Positions 1 through 5,318 of a stretch of 5,318 nucleotides of DNA are shown here, piece by piece. The notes under the pieces are model-generated. The model searched no databases and had not been told where the DNA came from. It saw only the letters and a list, made by a program, of their open reading frames with translations. The number at the start of each line of letters is the position of its first letter. The stretch's first letter is position 1. The position numbers were made by a program, and so were the translations under genes. Origin of the DNA: Opitutaceae bacterium (GTDB lineage: Bacteria; Verrucomicrobiota; Verrucomicrobiia; Opitutales; Opitutaceae); assembly GCA_020847775.1 (NCBI GenBank), contig JADLBI010000218.1, forward strand, positions 1 to 5,318. Direction: 5' to 3'.

Positions 1-39
1 CGGTCCACGCGGCAGATAGTCGAGTTTAGACGGGCGCAT
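1..39 (-). CDS. 5' end of an unidentified gene, cut by the window edge
   Basis: On the minus strand an ATG at 39-37 opens a frame that stays open to the window edge and reads MRPSKLDYLPRGP. The peptide is not low-complexity and follows the same direction as the oxidoreductase and rhamnosidase genes, so it is plausibly the next gene downstream in the same sugar-utilisation cluster. Upstream of the ATG the minus strand reads CCCTTCTTC with an A-rich stretch before it, and no Shine-Dalgarno motif is visible; the other genes in this window also lack a clear one. Thirteen residues are too few to assign a family, so no function is proposed. It could also be a chance open frame. Confidence 0.35.
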   Translation of the reverse strand, partial: MRPSKLDYLPRGP

Positions 40-105
40 GAAGAAGGGATTTTTTAACCACGACGGAGGCTTGGCGGAGATGGCGAAGCAATGGACTCTA
101 GTTTA

Positions 106-226
106 CACGAATGAATTTCAGGTCAATTTAACCACAGATGAACACAGATAGACACAGATGCCAAACCGATGTCTTATCTGTGTGAATCTGTGTTCATCTG
201 TGGTTGGAACACGCTGACCATTCGTG
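106..226. repeat. Outer short arms around repeat copy 1
   Basis: CACGAAT at 106-112 is the inverse complement of ATTCGTG at 220-226, so the pair brackets the main inverted repeat at 130-205. The right arm extends to ATTCGTGGTT (220-229). A related AACCACGA string occurs at 57-64 after a run of six T. The same bracketing is seen around copy 2. The short arms alone could be chance, but their recurrence around both copies suggests a larger composite element whose core is the 76-bp repeat. Confidence 0.45.
130..205. repeat. Long intergenic inverted repeat, copy 1
   Basis: The left arm at 130-159 (begins AACCACAGATGAACAC) pairs with the right arm at 176-205 (ends GTTCATCTGTGGTT) at 28 of 30 positions by direct reading; the two mismatches are at 150 and 151. 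The 16-base loop at 160-175 contains CCAAACCGATGT. Each arm is itself built from three roughly 10-base units of the form ACACAGATNN. Transcribed from either strand it would fold into a long hairpin. It lies about 28 bases beyond the stop codon of the oxidoreductase and is less GC-rich than the genes. No T tract follows the stem on either strand, so it is not a canonical Rho-independent terminator, although it could protect or process a transcript 3' end. I recall similar sequences dispersed in Verrucomicrobiota intergenic regions; this is memory, not a search. Confidence 0.9.
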
Positions 227-233
227 GTTGAGC

Positions 234-1310
234 TCATTTCAGAAGTTTCTGTGGCAGCCTGGTCTTGGCGCTGAGGGCGGCGGTATCGACGATCTGCTGA
301 CCGATGCGAGCGTAGGCGACGGAGAGTGGACCGGTGATGGGTTCGCCGTGTGCGAGACAGTGTAGAAAATACTGCACGGGATTTTGCCGCGGCTTCCGCA
401 GTGCATCGACCTTGATCACTTTGCCTGCGGGGTGTTGGCGCGTCTGCAAACGGATGGTGGGTTCGTAGTCGTAGTTGGCGATGGTGCCGGTGGTGCCTTT
501 GAGCACGAAGCCGCATTTGGGCTGCGGTTGATGCACCCACGGGCTGGTGAAGGTGCCCCACCGCGTGTGGAACGTGGAGAGCCAGTCGCCGTAACGCGCG
601 ATGGTGACGCTTTGTTCGTCAACCGGCACACCTTTCGCGCCACCGGTCACGGCGGTGATTTCGGTCGGCTTCTTGCCGTCGAAAAACCAAGTGCCGAGGG
701 TCGCGCCGTAACCGAGATAATCGATGAGTGAACCGCCGCCGTTTTTGGCGTAGAACCAACTCGACTTTTTGGCGGCGAGTGTGGGTTCGGGCGCGGCGGG
801 ATCGTCGTGGTGTGCGATGGGGCCGCGATTGCCGTCGTAGTAATGCACCTCTTGTAGCTCGCCGATCGCACCCTCGCGGATGAGGCGGTTGGCGGTGAGG
901 TGCGGCGGATACCACGCGAGCGGCCAGTTGATGGCGAGTTGGCGCTTGGTCTTTCTCATCGCCGCGATCATGCGGTCGGCCTGCGCGAGGTTGGCCGCAA
1001 AAGGCTTTTCCACGAGCACATGCACGCCGTAGGGCGCGATGCGCTCCACCCAATCGGCATGCGCGCCACTGGCCGGGCAGGTGATGACGACATCGGGCTT
1101 CGTCCTTTCCATGCATTCGCGCCAATCGGTGAAGACGCGGTCGGCGGGGATCGCACAGTGGCGAATGACATCCTGCATCTCCCGCGGGTCGTGATGCGAG
1201 ATGCCGACAATCTCGGCGTTGGGCTCGCGGTGCGCAAACGCGAGCAGGTGATCCATGTGCCGGAAGTCAAAATTGATGCCGACGATGCGCCATTTTTTAC
1301 GGGTGGGCAT
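234..1310 (-). CDS. Gfo/Idh/MocA-family oxidoreductase, atypical cofactor loop
   Basis: The 358-residue product is a full-length member of the Gfo/Idh/MocA family, which uses NAD(P) to oxidise or reduce sugars and polyols. Residues 1-125 form the N-terminal Rossmann domain. Supporting motifs are the family's EKP signature at 101-103 (EKPFAANLAQADRM), PDVVITCPASGAHADWV in the fourth-strand region, the GGGSLIDYLGYGA segment at 191-203, and a C-terminal stretch NPVQYFLHCLAHGEPITGPLS typical of the family. Two departures are visible. The usual GxGxxG loop is replaced by GINFDF at 11-16, and the His expected four residues after the Asp of the DxGxH motif is Tyr201 (D197-Y198-L199-G200-Y201). I recall a GINFDH-type subgroup in Planctomycetes and Verrucomicrobia, so this looks like a subfamily trait rather than decay. 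There is no signal peptide, so a cytoplasmic site is expected. The ATG at 1310 is the natural start, placing the first Rossmann strand at residues 7-11; no Shine-Dalgarno motif is seen. The gene lies downstream of the rhamnosidase in the same direction. Substrate is unknown; L-rhamnose, another glycoside sugar or an inositol are all possible. Confidence 0.9.
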   Translation of the reverse strand: MPTRKKWRIVGINFDFRHMDHLLAFAHREPNAEIVGISHHDPREMQDVIRHCAIPADRVFTDWRECMERTKPDVVITCPASGAHADWVERIAPYGVHVLVEKPFAANLAQADRMIAAMRKTKRQLAINWPLAWYPPHLTANRLIREGAIGELQEVHYYDGNRGPIAHHDDPAAPEPTLAAKKSSWFYAKNGGGSLIDYLGYGATLGTWFFDGKKPTEITAVTGGAKGVPVDEQSVTIARYGDWLSTFHTRWGTFTSPWVHQPQPKCGFVLKGTTGTIANYDYEPTIRLQTRQHPAGKVIKVDALRKPRQNPVQYFLHCLAHGEPITGPLSVAYARIGQQIVDTAALSAKTRLPQKLLK

Positions 1311-1326
1311 AAGGGGTTGAGTTTTT

Positions 1327-1449
1327 AACCACGAATGGAACCAAGCATTCTAACCACAGATGAACACAGATTCACACAGATACCAAACCGATGTTTTATC
1401 TGTGTGCATCTGTGTTCATCTGTGGTTAAGAAATCAGGATTCGTGGCTA
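1327..1449. repeat. Outer short arms around repeat copy 2
   Basis: AACCACGAAT at 1327-1336 and ATTCGTGG at 1439-1446 are inverse complements over 8 bases (CCACGAAT at 1329-1336 against ATTCGTGG at 1439-1446), and they bracket the main inverted repeat at 1351-1428. This reproduces the arrangement around copy 1. With these arms the element fills almost the whole gap between the oxidoreductase start and the rhamnosidase stop, leaving little room for an independent promoter of ordinary sequence. Confidence 0.5.
1351..1428. repeat. Long intergenic inverted repeat, copy 2
   Basis: The 30-base arms at 1352-1381 and 1398-1427 pair at 29 of 30 positions, and an extra T-A pair (1351, 1428) extends them to 31. 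The 16-base loop at 1382-1397 again contains CCAAACCGATGT and matches the loop of copy 1 at 14 of 16 positions. The right arm contains the three tandem units of about 10 bases seen in copy 1. The element lies between two same-direction genes, about 26 bases after the rhamnosidase stop and 40 bases before the oxidoreductase start. In a read-through transcript it would form a stable intercistronic hairpin that might limit 3' decay or reduce downstream expression. No T tract follows on the minus strand, so simple intrinsic termination is not supported. Confidence 0.92.
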
Positions 1450-1453
1450 CGGC

Positions 1454-4117
1454 TCAGGCTTTCCACGTGGCGGTGAACTTGTAGCGACCGGCCTCGAGTT
1501 TAACGGCCGACAAAGTGGAAGCGCGGACCGCTTTGCCGCCTTCGGTCAGCTTAGCGCCGGCAGGAACGGGGAAGCTGGCGGTGGCGGTGGTGTTTGCGGG
1601 CACCATGACTTCCCAATCGAAGCGGTTGGCACCGAGCTTCCACGCGCTGACGATTTCGCCGTGGATAGAGCGGATGTGACCGCGGGCCTGCTTGAGTTCA
1701 CCGCCGGGTTGCGGCGCGAGCCGGATGTGTTTGTAGGCGGGTCGCCCGGGGTCGAGTTCGATACCGGCGACGACTTGATACAGCCAACTGCCAATCGCGC
1801 CATAGGCGTAATGGTTGAAGGAGTTCATGCCTTTGTCCTGGAAGCCCTTTTCTGGCGTCCAGCCGTCCCAGCGTTCCCAGATGGTGGTGGCGCCTTGGGT
1901 GACGGCGTAGAGCCATGACGGCCACTTCTTTTGGTGGAGTAATTTGTAGGCGACATCGATCCGGCCAAAACGCGTCAAAACGTGGGGCAGGTAAGAAGTG
2001 CCGACAAATCCCGTGGTGAGCTGGTGGCCGCGTTGCTCAATGTCGCGCACGAGTTCGGCGAGGAGCTTAGGGCGGAGATTTTCCGGCGCGAGGTCGAATT
2101 GCAGCGTCAACACATAGGCGGTTTGGGTGAGGCCGGTGACGAGCCCATCGGCGGAGACGAAGCGCTTTTGGTAAGCGGCGCGGATGCGCGCATGCAGTTT
2201 CTCAAACGCGGCCGCGTCTTGCTTTTCACCGAGGAGGTGGGCGATTTGTGCGGCGAGGCTGGTGCTGTGGGCAAACATCGCCGTGCCGATCAAATCCTTC
2301 GGTGTGCCGCCCTCGGTTTTGCCACTGCCGTCGAGCGCGAGCCAATCGCCGAAGCCCTGCCATTCGCCGATGGCGGGGTGCACACGGATGAGGTCGCGTG
2401 ATTTGCTTTTGAGATAGGCGATGAAGCGCTTGAGCGAGCCGTAGTGTTGCGCGAGCAAGGCGCGATCGCCGTAGCACAGATAGATGGTCCACGGGCAGAT
2501 GATGCCGGCATCGGCCCAAGCGGGACCGCCATCGGGCGGCACGCCTTCAACGTGCGGCACGACGGCGGAGAACTCGCCCTGTTTGCCCTGCGCGTCGGCG
2601 ATGTCGCGTTGCCATTTGATGAAGAAGCCCTGCACGTCGCGATTCCACGCGGCGGTGCGGATGAACACCTGCGCGTCGCCCATCCAGCCGAGGCGCTCAT
2701 TGCGCTGCGGGCAGTCGGTGGGCACTTCGAGAAAGTTGCCGCGCTGGCCCCAATCGATATTGCGCTGGAGTTGGTTGATGAGAGCGTCGTCGCAGGAGAA
2801 ATCGCCGGTGCGTGGGGTGTCGCTGTGCAGCACGATGCCGGTGATGGCGTCCGCGGTTGGCTCGCCGGGGTAGCCGCTGACCTCGACGTAGCGGAAACCG
2901 TGGAAGGTGAATTTGGGCTCCCAAATCTCGTCCGCGGAGTCGCCGCGCAGGGTGTAGAAATCGGTGCAGCGAATGGCGCGGAGATTGTCGGTGTAGAGCT
3001 GTTGGCTGGCTGGGTCGAGGATCTCGGCGAAACGAAGTTTCACGATGCGTCCGGCCGCGCCCTTGACGCGCAGGCGAACGCGGCCGGCGATGTTCTGACC
3101 GAGATCGAAAATCCACACGGGTTCCGGCCACGCGTCTTGTTTGCGCGGCGCGGCGATGGGTTTGAGCTCCTGCGTGACGCGCACGAGCGGACCGATGGTC
3201 GGCGAGAGCTCAATGGCGGGCGCGGGAAAGGTGGTCGCGGGTTGCCAGGCACTGTCGTCGTAATCCGCGGAGGCCCAGCCGGTGAGCTCGCGGCGCGCGT
3301 CGTGGGTTTCGCCCGCCATGAAGTCATTGTCCACCACGGCGCCGAAAGCGGTTTTCCACCCACCATCCGTTGCGATAGTTTCAATCGAGCCGTCACGGTA
3401 GGTGACGACCAACTGCGCGAGGAGTTTGGGACGCTCGCCGTAATAACCGCGCGAGCGCCAGCCGATGCGGCCGCTATACCAGCCGTCGCCGAGAATCGCG
3501 CCCGCGGCATTGGCGCCGGGCTGGAGTAACTTGGTGACATCATAGGCTTGGTATTGCACGCGCTTGGCGTAGTCGGTCCAGCCGGGGGCGAATTGCTCCA
3601 CGCCGACGCGTTCGCCGTTGATCGAGAATTCATAGAGTCCGAGCGCGGTGACGAAAAGGCGGGCGTCGGCGATCGGTTTGGCGAGATTGAAAATGGTGCG
3701 CAGGTAGGGGCTGGGAATCGAGGATTCCGGTCCGCCGGCGAGAGCACTGCCGATCCATTGCGCAGACCAATCCGAGTTATTGAGCAACCCTGTTTCCCAA
3801 TACGCGGGCGCGCTGGTGGTGGATTGGCCCAACTCGTCGCGCACGGCGACGCGCCACCAAGCGCGTTGGCGGGAGGCGAGGGGCTTGCCGCCGTAAATAA
3901 CATCGTGTGTGGCGTCGGAAGACACCACGCCGCTGTCCCAGAGATCGGCAGGGCCTCCGCGCTTGGTGGAAACGGTGATCCGGTAAGCGGTTTGCCGGGC
4001 ACCGCGCCGGTTGCCGCAGGCGAGTTGCCAGCTCAAGCGCGGAGCGGAGTCGTGCTGGCCAAGGGGATTGACCAGATGATTGCAACGCAGTTGGACGGGA
4101 CGGGTTGGGGAAGGCAT
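1454..4117 (-). CDS. Alpha-L-rhamnosidase, glycoside hydrolase family 78
   Basis: The 887-residue product should hydrolyse terminal alpha-L-rhamnose from glycosides or polysaccharides by the inverting mechanism of GH78. Domains in order (approximate): an N-terminal beta-sandwich at 1-112 (RLSWQL, AWWRVAVRDELGQ); the rhamnosidase N domain at about 116-290 (AQWIGS, YEFSINGERVG, LGDGWYSGRIGW); a second beta domain at about 309-430 (FDLGQNIAGRVRLRV, FHGFRYVEVSGYPG); the (alpha/alpha)6 catalytic barrel at about 440-790; and a C-terminal beta-sandwich from about 795. The catalytic region carries DCPQRNERLGWMGDAQ with Asp468, Glu474 (expected general acid) and Asp481, GFGDW at 588-592, and GATTIWERWDGW with Glu748 (expected general base), followed by NHYAYGAIGSWLY. 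All key acidic residues are present and the length is usual, so the enzyme should be active. The ATG at 4117 is chosen because MPSPTRPVQLRCNHLVNPLG matches the usual family start. An in-frame ATG at 4183 would add 22 residues with only a weak hydrophobic stretch, and that extension overlaps a palindromic repeat. Neither start has a Shine-Dalgarno motif. With the chosen start there is no signal peptide, suggesting a cytoplasmic enzyme that acts on imported glycosides. Confidence 0.95.
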   Translation of the reverse strand: MPSPTRPVQLRCNHLVNPLGQHDSAPRLSWQLACGNRRGARQTAYRITVSTKRGGPADLWDSGVVSSDATHDVIYGGKPLASRQRAWWRVAVRDELGQSTTSAPAYWETGLLNNSDWSAQWIGSALAGGPESSIPSPYLRTIFNLAKPIADARLFVTALGLYEFSINGERVGVEQFAPGWTDYAKRVQYQAYDVTKLLQPGANAAGAILGDGWYSGRIGWRSRGYYGERPKLLAQLVVTYRDGSIETIATDGGWKTAFGAVVDNDFMAGETHDARRELTGWASADYDDSAWQPATTFPAPAIELSPTIGPLVRVTQELKPIAAPRKQDAWPEPVWIFDLGQNIAGRVRLRVKGAAGRIVKLRFAEILDPASQQLYTDNLRAIRCTDFYTLRGDSADEIWEPKFTFHGFRYVEVSGYPGEPTADAITGIVLHSDTPRTGDFSCDDALINQLQRNIDWGQRGNFLEVPTDCPQRNERLGWMGDAQVFIRTAAWNRDVQGFFIKWQRDIADAQGKQGEFSAVVPHVEGVPPDGGPAWADAGIICPWTIYLCYGDRALLAQHYGSLKRFIAYLKSKSRDLIRVHPAIGEWQGFGDWLALDGSGKTEGGTPKDLIGTAMFAHSTSLAAQIAHLLGEKQDAAAFEKLHARIRAAYQKRFVSADGLVTGLTQTAYVLTLQFDLAPENLRPKLLAELVRDIEQRGHQLTTGFVGTSYLPHVLTRFGRIDVAYKLLHQKKWPSWLYAVTQGATTIWERWDGWTPEKGFQDKGMNSFNHYAYGAIGSWLYQVVAGIELDPGRPAYKHIRLAPQPGGELKQARGHIRSIHGEIVSAWKLGANRFDWEVMVPANTTATASFPVPAGAKLTEGGKAVRASTLSAVKLEAGRYKFTATWKA

Positions 4118-4167
4118 GGGAGGAAGAGCCACGAGCCAATGAAGTTGCCGGAGGTGAACGCAACCTT

Positions 4168-4180
4168 TTCGCGGCGCGAA
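4168..4180. repeat. Palindrome C, diverged and inverted member of the three-palindrome set
   Basis: TTCGCGGCGCGAA is a perfect 13-base odd-centred palindrome centred at 4174. Read on the minus strand, its surroundings resemble palindrome B: GAATGTTCG (4185-4177) leads into the core, and GTTGCGTT follows at 4164-4157, close to the AGTTGCGTT that follows B. The core differs from A and B by TA-to-CG changes on both arms, so symmetry is kept. It lies inside the optional 22-codon upstream extension of the rhamnosidase frame, which argues that this stretch is non-coding. The relationship rests on short matches with one gap, so chance is possible. Confidence 0.5.
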
Positions 4181-4221
4181 CATTCATCAAATCGGGTGCC
4201 ACCCGGGGAAAGAGCCAATCT

Positions 4222-4259
4222 CGACTGTTCGTAATACGAACAGTTGCGTATGGTTGGGC
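4222..4259. repeat. Palindrome A with conserved right flank; possible operator or dispersed repeat
   Basis: Bases 4224-4244 form a perfect 21-base palindrome with a single central A at 4234; its core is TGTTCGTAATACGAACA. Together with the flank TTGCGTATGGTTGGGC it forms a 38-base direct repeat with 4298-4335, matching at 34 positions. It lies in the divergent gap between the rhamnosidase and the epimerase, 107 bases upstream of the preferred rhamnosidase start. A dyad of this size is what a homodimeric helix-turn-helix repressor would bind, but the conserved one-sided flank fits equally well with a small dispersed element of REP type. I cannot assign a regulator family. Confidence 0.75.
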
Positions 4260-4297
4260 CGTGAACTTGGCCGTGGAGGGGGGGCGGAAGTCTGGGG

Positions 4298-4335
4298 CGA
4301 ATGTTCGTATTACGAACAGTTGCGTTTGGCTGGGC
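4298..4335. repeat. Palindrome B with conserved right flank; possible operator or dispersed repeat
   Basis: TGTTCGTATTACGAACA at 4302-4318 is a perfect 17-base palindrome with central T at 4310. The next outward pair (4301, 4319) mismatches and the following pair (4300, 4320) matches. The flank TTGCGTTTGGCTGGGC parallels that of palindrome A. The centre-to-centre distance to A is 76 bases, and the site centre is 70 bases upstream of the epimerase ATG, a plausible place for control of that promoter. No convincing -35/-10 pair was seen nearby, so regulation remains an inference. Confidence 0.75.
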
Positions 4336-4379
4336 GGGTGAGGGCTTGTCAGAGGGCGGGGTAACTGTTGTGTGAAGGC

Positions 4380-5312
4380 ATGGGTAACATACTCGTCACG
4401 GGTGCGGCCGGGTTTATCGGCAGTCACACCACGGATCAATTACTGGCGGCCGGGCATGAGGTGCTGGGGGTGGATAATTTCCGCACGGGGCATCGTCGCA
4501 ATCTCAACGCGGCGTTGCGTTCGGCCGCATTTCGCTTGGTGGAGGCGGATGTGGCGGAACCCGGCGTGTTGGCCGCGTTGGTCGCCGGGTTTCGACCCGA
4601 AGCGATCATCCACCTCGCGGCGCTGGTCAGCGTGCAAGAGAGTATTCAAGATCCGGCATTGAACCAGCGGTTGAACGTCAGGGCGACGGAACTCGTGGCG
4701 GCGGCCGCGGAGGCACAGGGCGTGGCACGGATCGTCTTTGCTTCGTCGGCGGCGATATACGGGGATGCGACCGCTTTGCCGATTGAAGAGGAAGCGCCGA
4801 AGCAACCAATCAGTCCCTATGGCGAAGCGAAACTGGTATCGGAAGGGATTCTGCTCAAAACCACGGGGCGCGGTGTGACTGTGCGCTGCCATCGCTATTT
4901 TAATGTCTTTGGCCCGCGGCAGGACCCGGCTTCGCCGTATTCGGGAGTCATCTCGATTTTCGATCGGCGCTATCGCGAGGGCAAGGCGGTGACGATTTAT
5001 GGCGATGGCCAACAGACGCGGGATTTTATTTCGGTGCATGATGTGGCGCGGGCGAATGTGATCGCGGCAACCCAACCCGGCATCGTTTCCGGTGCGGCCA
5101 ACATCTGCACGGGCCGGGCGACATCGTTGCGCGACATTGTGGCGGTTTTCGCGGCGCATTATCCCGCGGTGTCGCCGCCGCTTTATACCGAGTCACGCCC
5201 GGGCGACATCATTCATTCGCTAGGCAAGCCGGCGCGGGCGCGGGAGCAGTTGGGCTTCGTCGCGCAGGTGCCGGTGGCCGTGGCGTTGGGTGAACTGATC
5301 GAGACGCAGTGA
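4380..5312 (+). CDS. NAD-dependent UDP-sugar 4-epimerase (GalE/WbpP-like extended SDR)
   Basis: The 310-residue product is an extended short-chain dehydrogenase/reductase, most likely a UDP-hexose 4-epimerase that interconverts UDP-glucose/UDP-galactose or their N-acetyl forms in the cytoplasm. Visible motifs: the NAD-binding GAAGFIG at 8-14, Asp32 in VDNFRTG, DV at 57-58, HLAALVSVQES from 78, catalytic Ser123 in FASSAAIYG, and Tyr147/Lys151 of the YxxxK pair in SPYGEAK. RYFNVFGPRQDP followed by SPYSGVISIF, then YGDGQQTRDFISVHDVA, are typical of the bacterial short epimerases. Ser280 in PGDIIHS occupies the position that is Tyr299 in E. coli GalE and a small residue in enzymes that accept UDP-N-acetylhexosamines, so N-acetylated substrates may be tolerated. 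The usual Asp after this motif (HSxAD) is absent (HSLGK). The start is placed at ATG 4380 because the Rossmann strand begins immediately; a TTG at 4368 would add only MCEG. GAAGG lies one base before the ATG, too close for a normal ribosome binding site. The gene is divergent from the rhamnosidase; nothing follows it but six bases. Confidence 0.93.
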   Translation: MGNILVTGAAGFIGSHTTDQLLAAGHEVLGVDNFRTGHRRNLNAALRSAAFRLVEADVAEPGVLAALVAGFRPEAIIHLAALVSVQESIQDPALNQRLNVRATELVAAAAEAQGVARIVFASSAAIYGDATALPIEEEAPKQPISPYGEAKLVSEGILLKTTGRGVTVRCHRYFNVFGPRQDPASPYSGVISIFDRRYREGKAVTIYGDGQQTRDFISVHDVARANVIAATQPGIVSGAANICTGRATSLRDIVAVFAAHYPAVSPPLYTESRPGDIIHSLGKPARAREQLGFVAQVPVAVALGELIETQ

Positions 5313-5318
5313 GATTGC

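Noticed and set aside
130..205. Rho-independent terminator at the long inverted repeats
   Set aside because: The stems are long and not GC-rich, and no T tract follows on either strand for either copy.
118..561. A 147-codon minus-strand open frame ending in RHRFGICVYLCSSVV
   Set aside because: Its C-terminus is a translation of the inverted repeat and the rest is an out-of-frame reading of the oxidoreductase; no gene is supported.
130..1428. Composite transposon carrying the oxidoreductase between two repeat copies
   Set aside because: No transposase is present, the repeats are symmetric intergenic hairpins rather than insertion sequences, and no target-site duplication is visible.
2444..3529. 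A 361-codon open frame on the plus strand, antisense to the rhamnosidase
   Set aside because: It is the complement of a clearly real GH78 gene in GC-rich DNA, has no recognisable domain, and its composition (rich in Ala, Gly, Val, Glu, Arg) is typical of an antisense shadow.
3548..4234. A 228-codon plus-strand open frame antisense to the rhamnosidase N-terminus
   Set aside because: It has no recognisable motif, runs through palindromes C and A, and conflicts with a strong gene on the other strand.
4346..4370. TTGTCA at 4346-4351 as the -35 box of an epimerase promoter
   Set aside because: No TATAAT-like -10 sequence is found at the right spacing, so the match is not supported.
4368..4379. 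TTG start at 4368 for the epimerase
   Set aside because: It adds only MCEG before the ATG at 4380, which is directly followed by the conserved first Rossmann strand and GxxGxxG motif.
3777..4439. A 220-codon minus-strand frame covering the divergent intergenic region
   Set aside because: It overlaps the starts of both real genes in other frames, and its middle part is translation of the palindromic repeats.

Overview
This window looks like a GC-rich bacterial chromosome segment devoted to carbohydrate metabolism. Two things suggest Verrucomicrobiota, perhaps an Opitutaceae-type soil or freshwater organism. One is the gene content: a GH78 alpha-L-rhamnosidase beside an atypical Gfo/Idh/MocA oxidoreductase. 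The other is AT-richer intergenic inverted repeats built from AACCACAGATGAACACAGAT-type arms, which I recall (without a search) from genomes of that phylum. The assignment is an inference; there is no rRNA or marker gene here.

Layout from left to right. Bases 1-39 appear to hold the first 13 codons of a minus-strand gene that runs off the left edge. Bases 40-233 are intergenic and carry a 76-bp inverted repeat. A minus-strand Gfo/Idh/MocA-family oxidoreductase fills 234-1310. The 143-bp gap 1311-1453 holds a second, nearly identical copy of the inverted repeat. A minus-strand alpha-L-rhamnosidase (GH78) fills 1454-4117, or up to 4183 if a less likely upstream start is used. The roughly 260-bp gap 4118-4379 lies between divergent genes and contains three related odd-centred palindromes sharing a TTCG-YR-N-YR-CGAA core. 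A plus-strand NAD-dependent UDP-sugar 4-epimerase fills 4380-5312.

Functionally, the three minus-strand genes read in the order rhamnosidase, oxidoreductase, unknown, and may be one sugar-utilisation unit: the rhamnosidase frees L-rhamnose from a glycoside, and the oxidoreductase may act on a released sugar or the remaining sugar moiety. The repeat copies sit between each successive pair, so the unit may be split or processed there. The epimerase is divergent and more likely serves nucleotide-sugar supply for surface polysaccharide or galactose metabolism; no link with the rhamnosidase is shown beyond the shared intergenic region.

The features most worth a second look are non-coding: the two long hairpin-forming repeats flanking the oxidoreductase, and the set of three palindromes in the divergent intergenic region, where sequence changes between copies preserve the dyad symmetry. 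I found no tRNA, rRNA, CRISPR array, transposase or canonical Rho-independent terminator.
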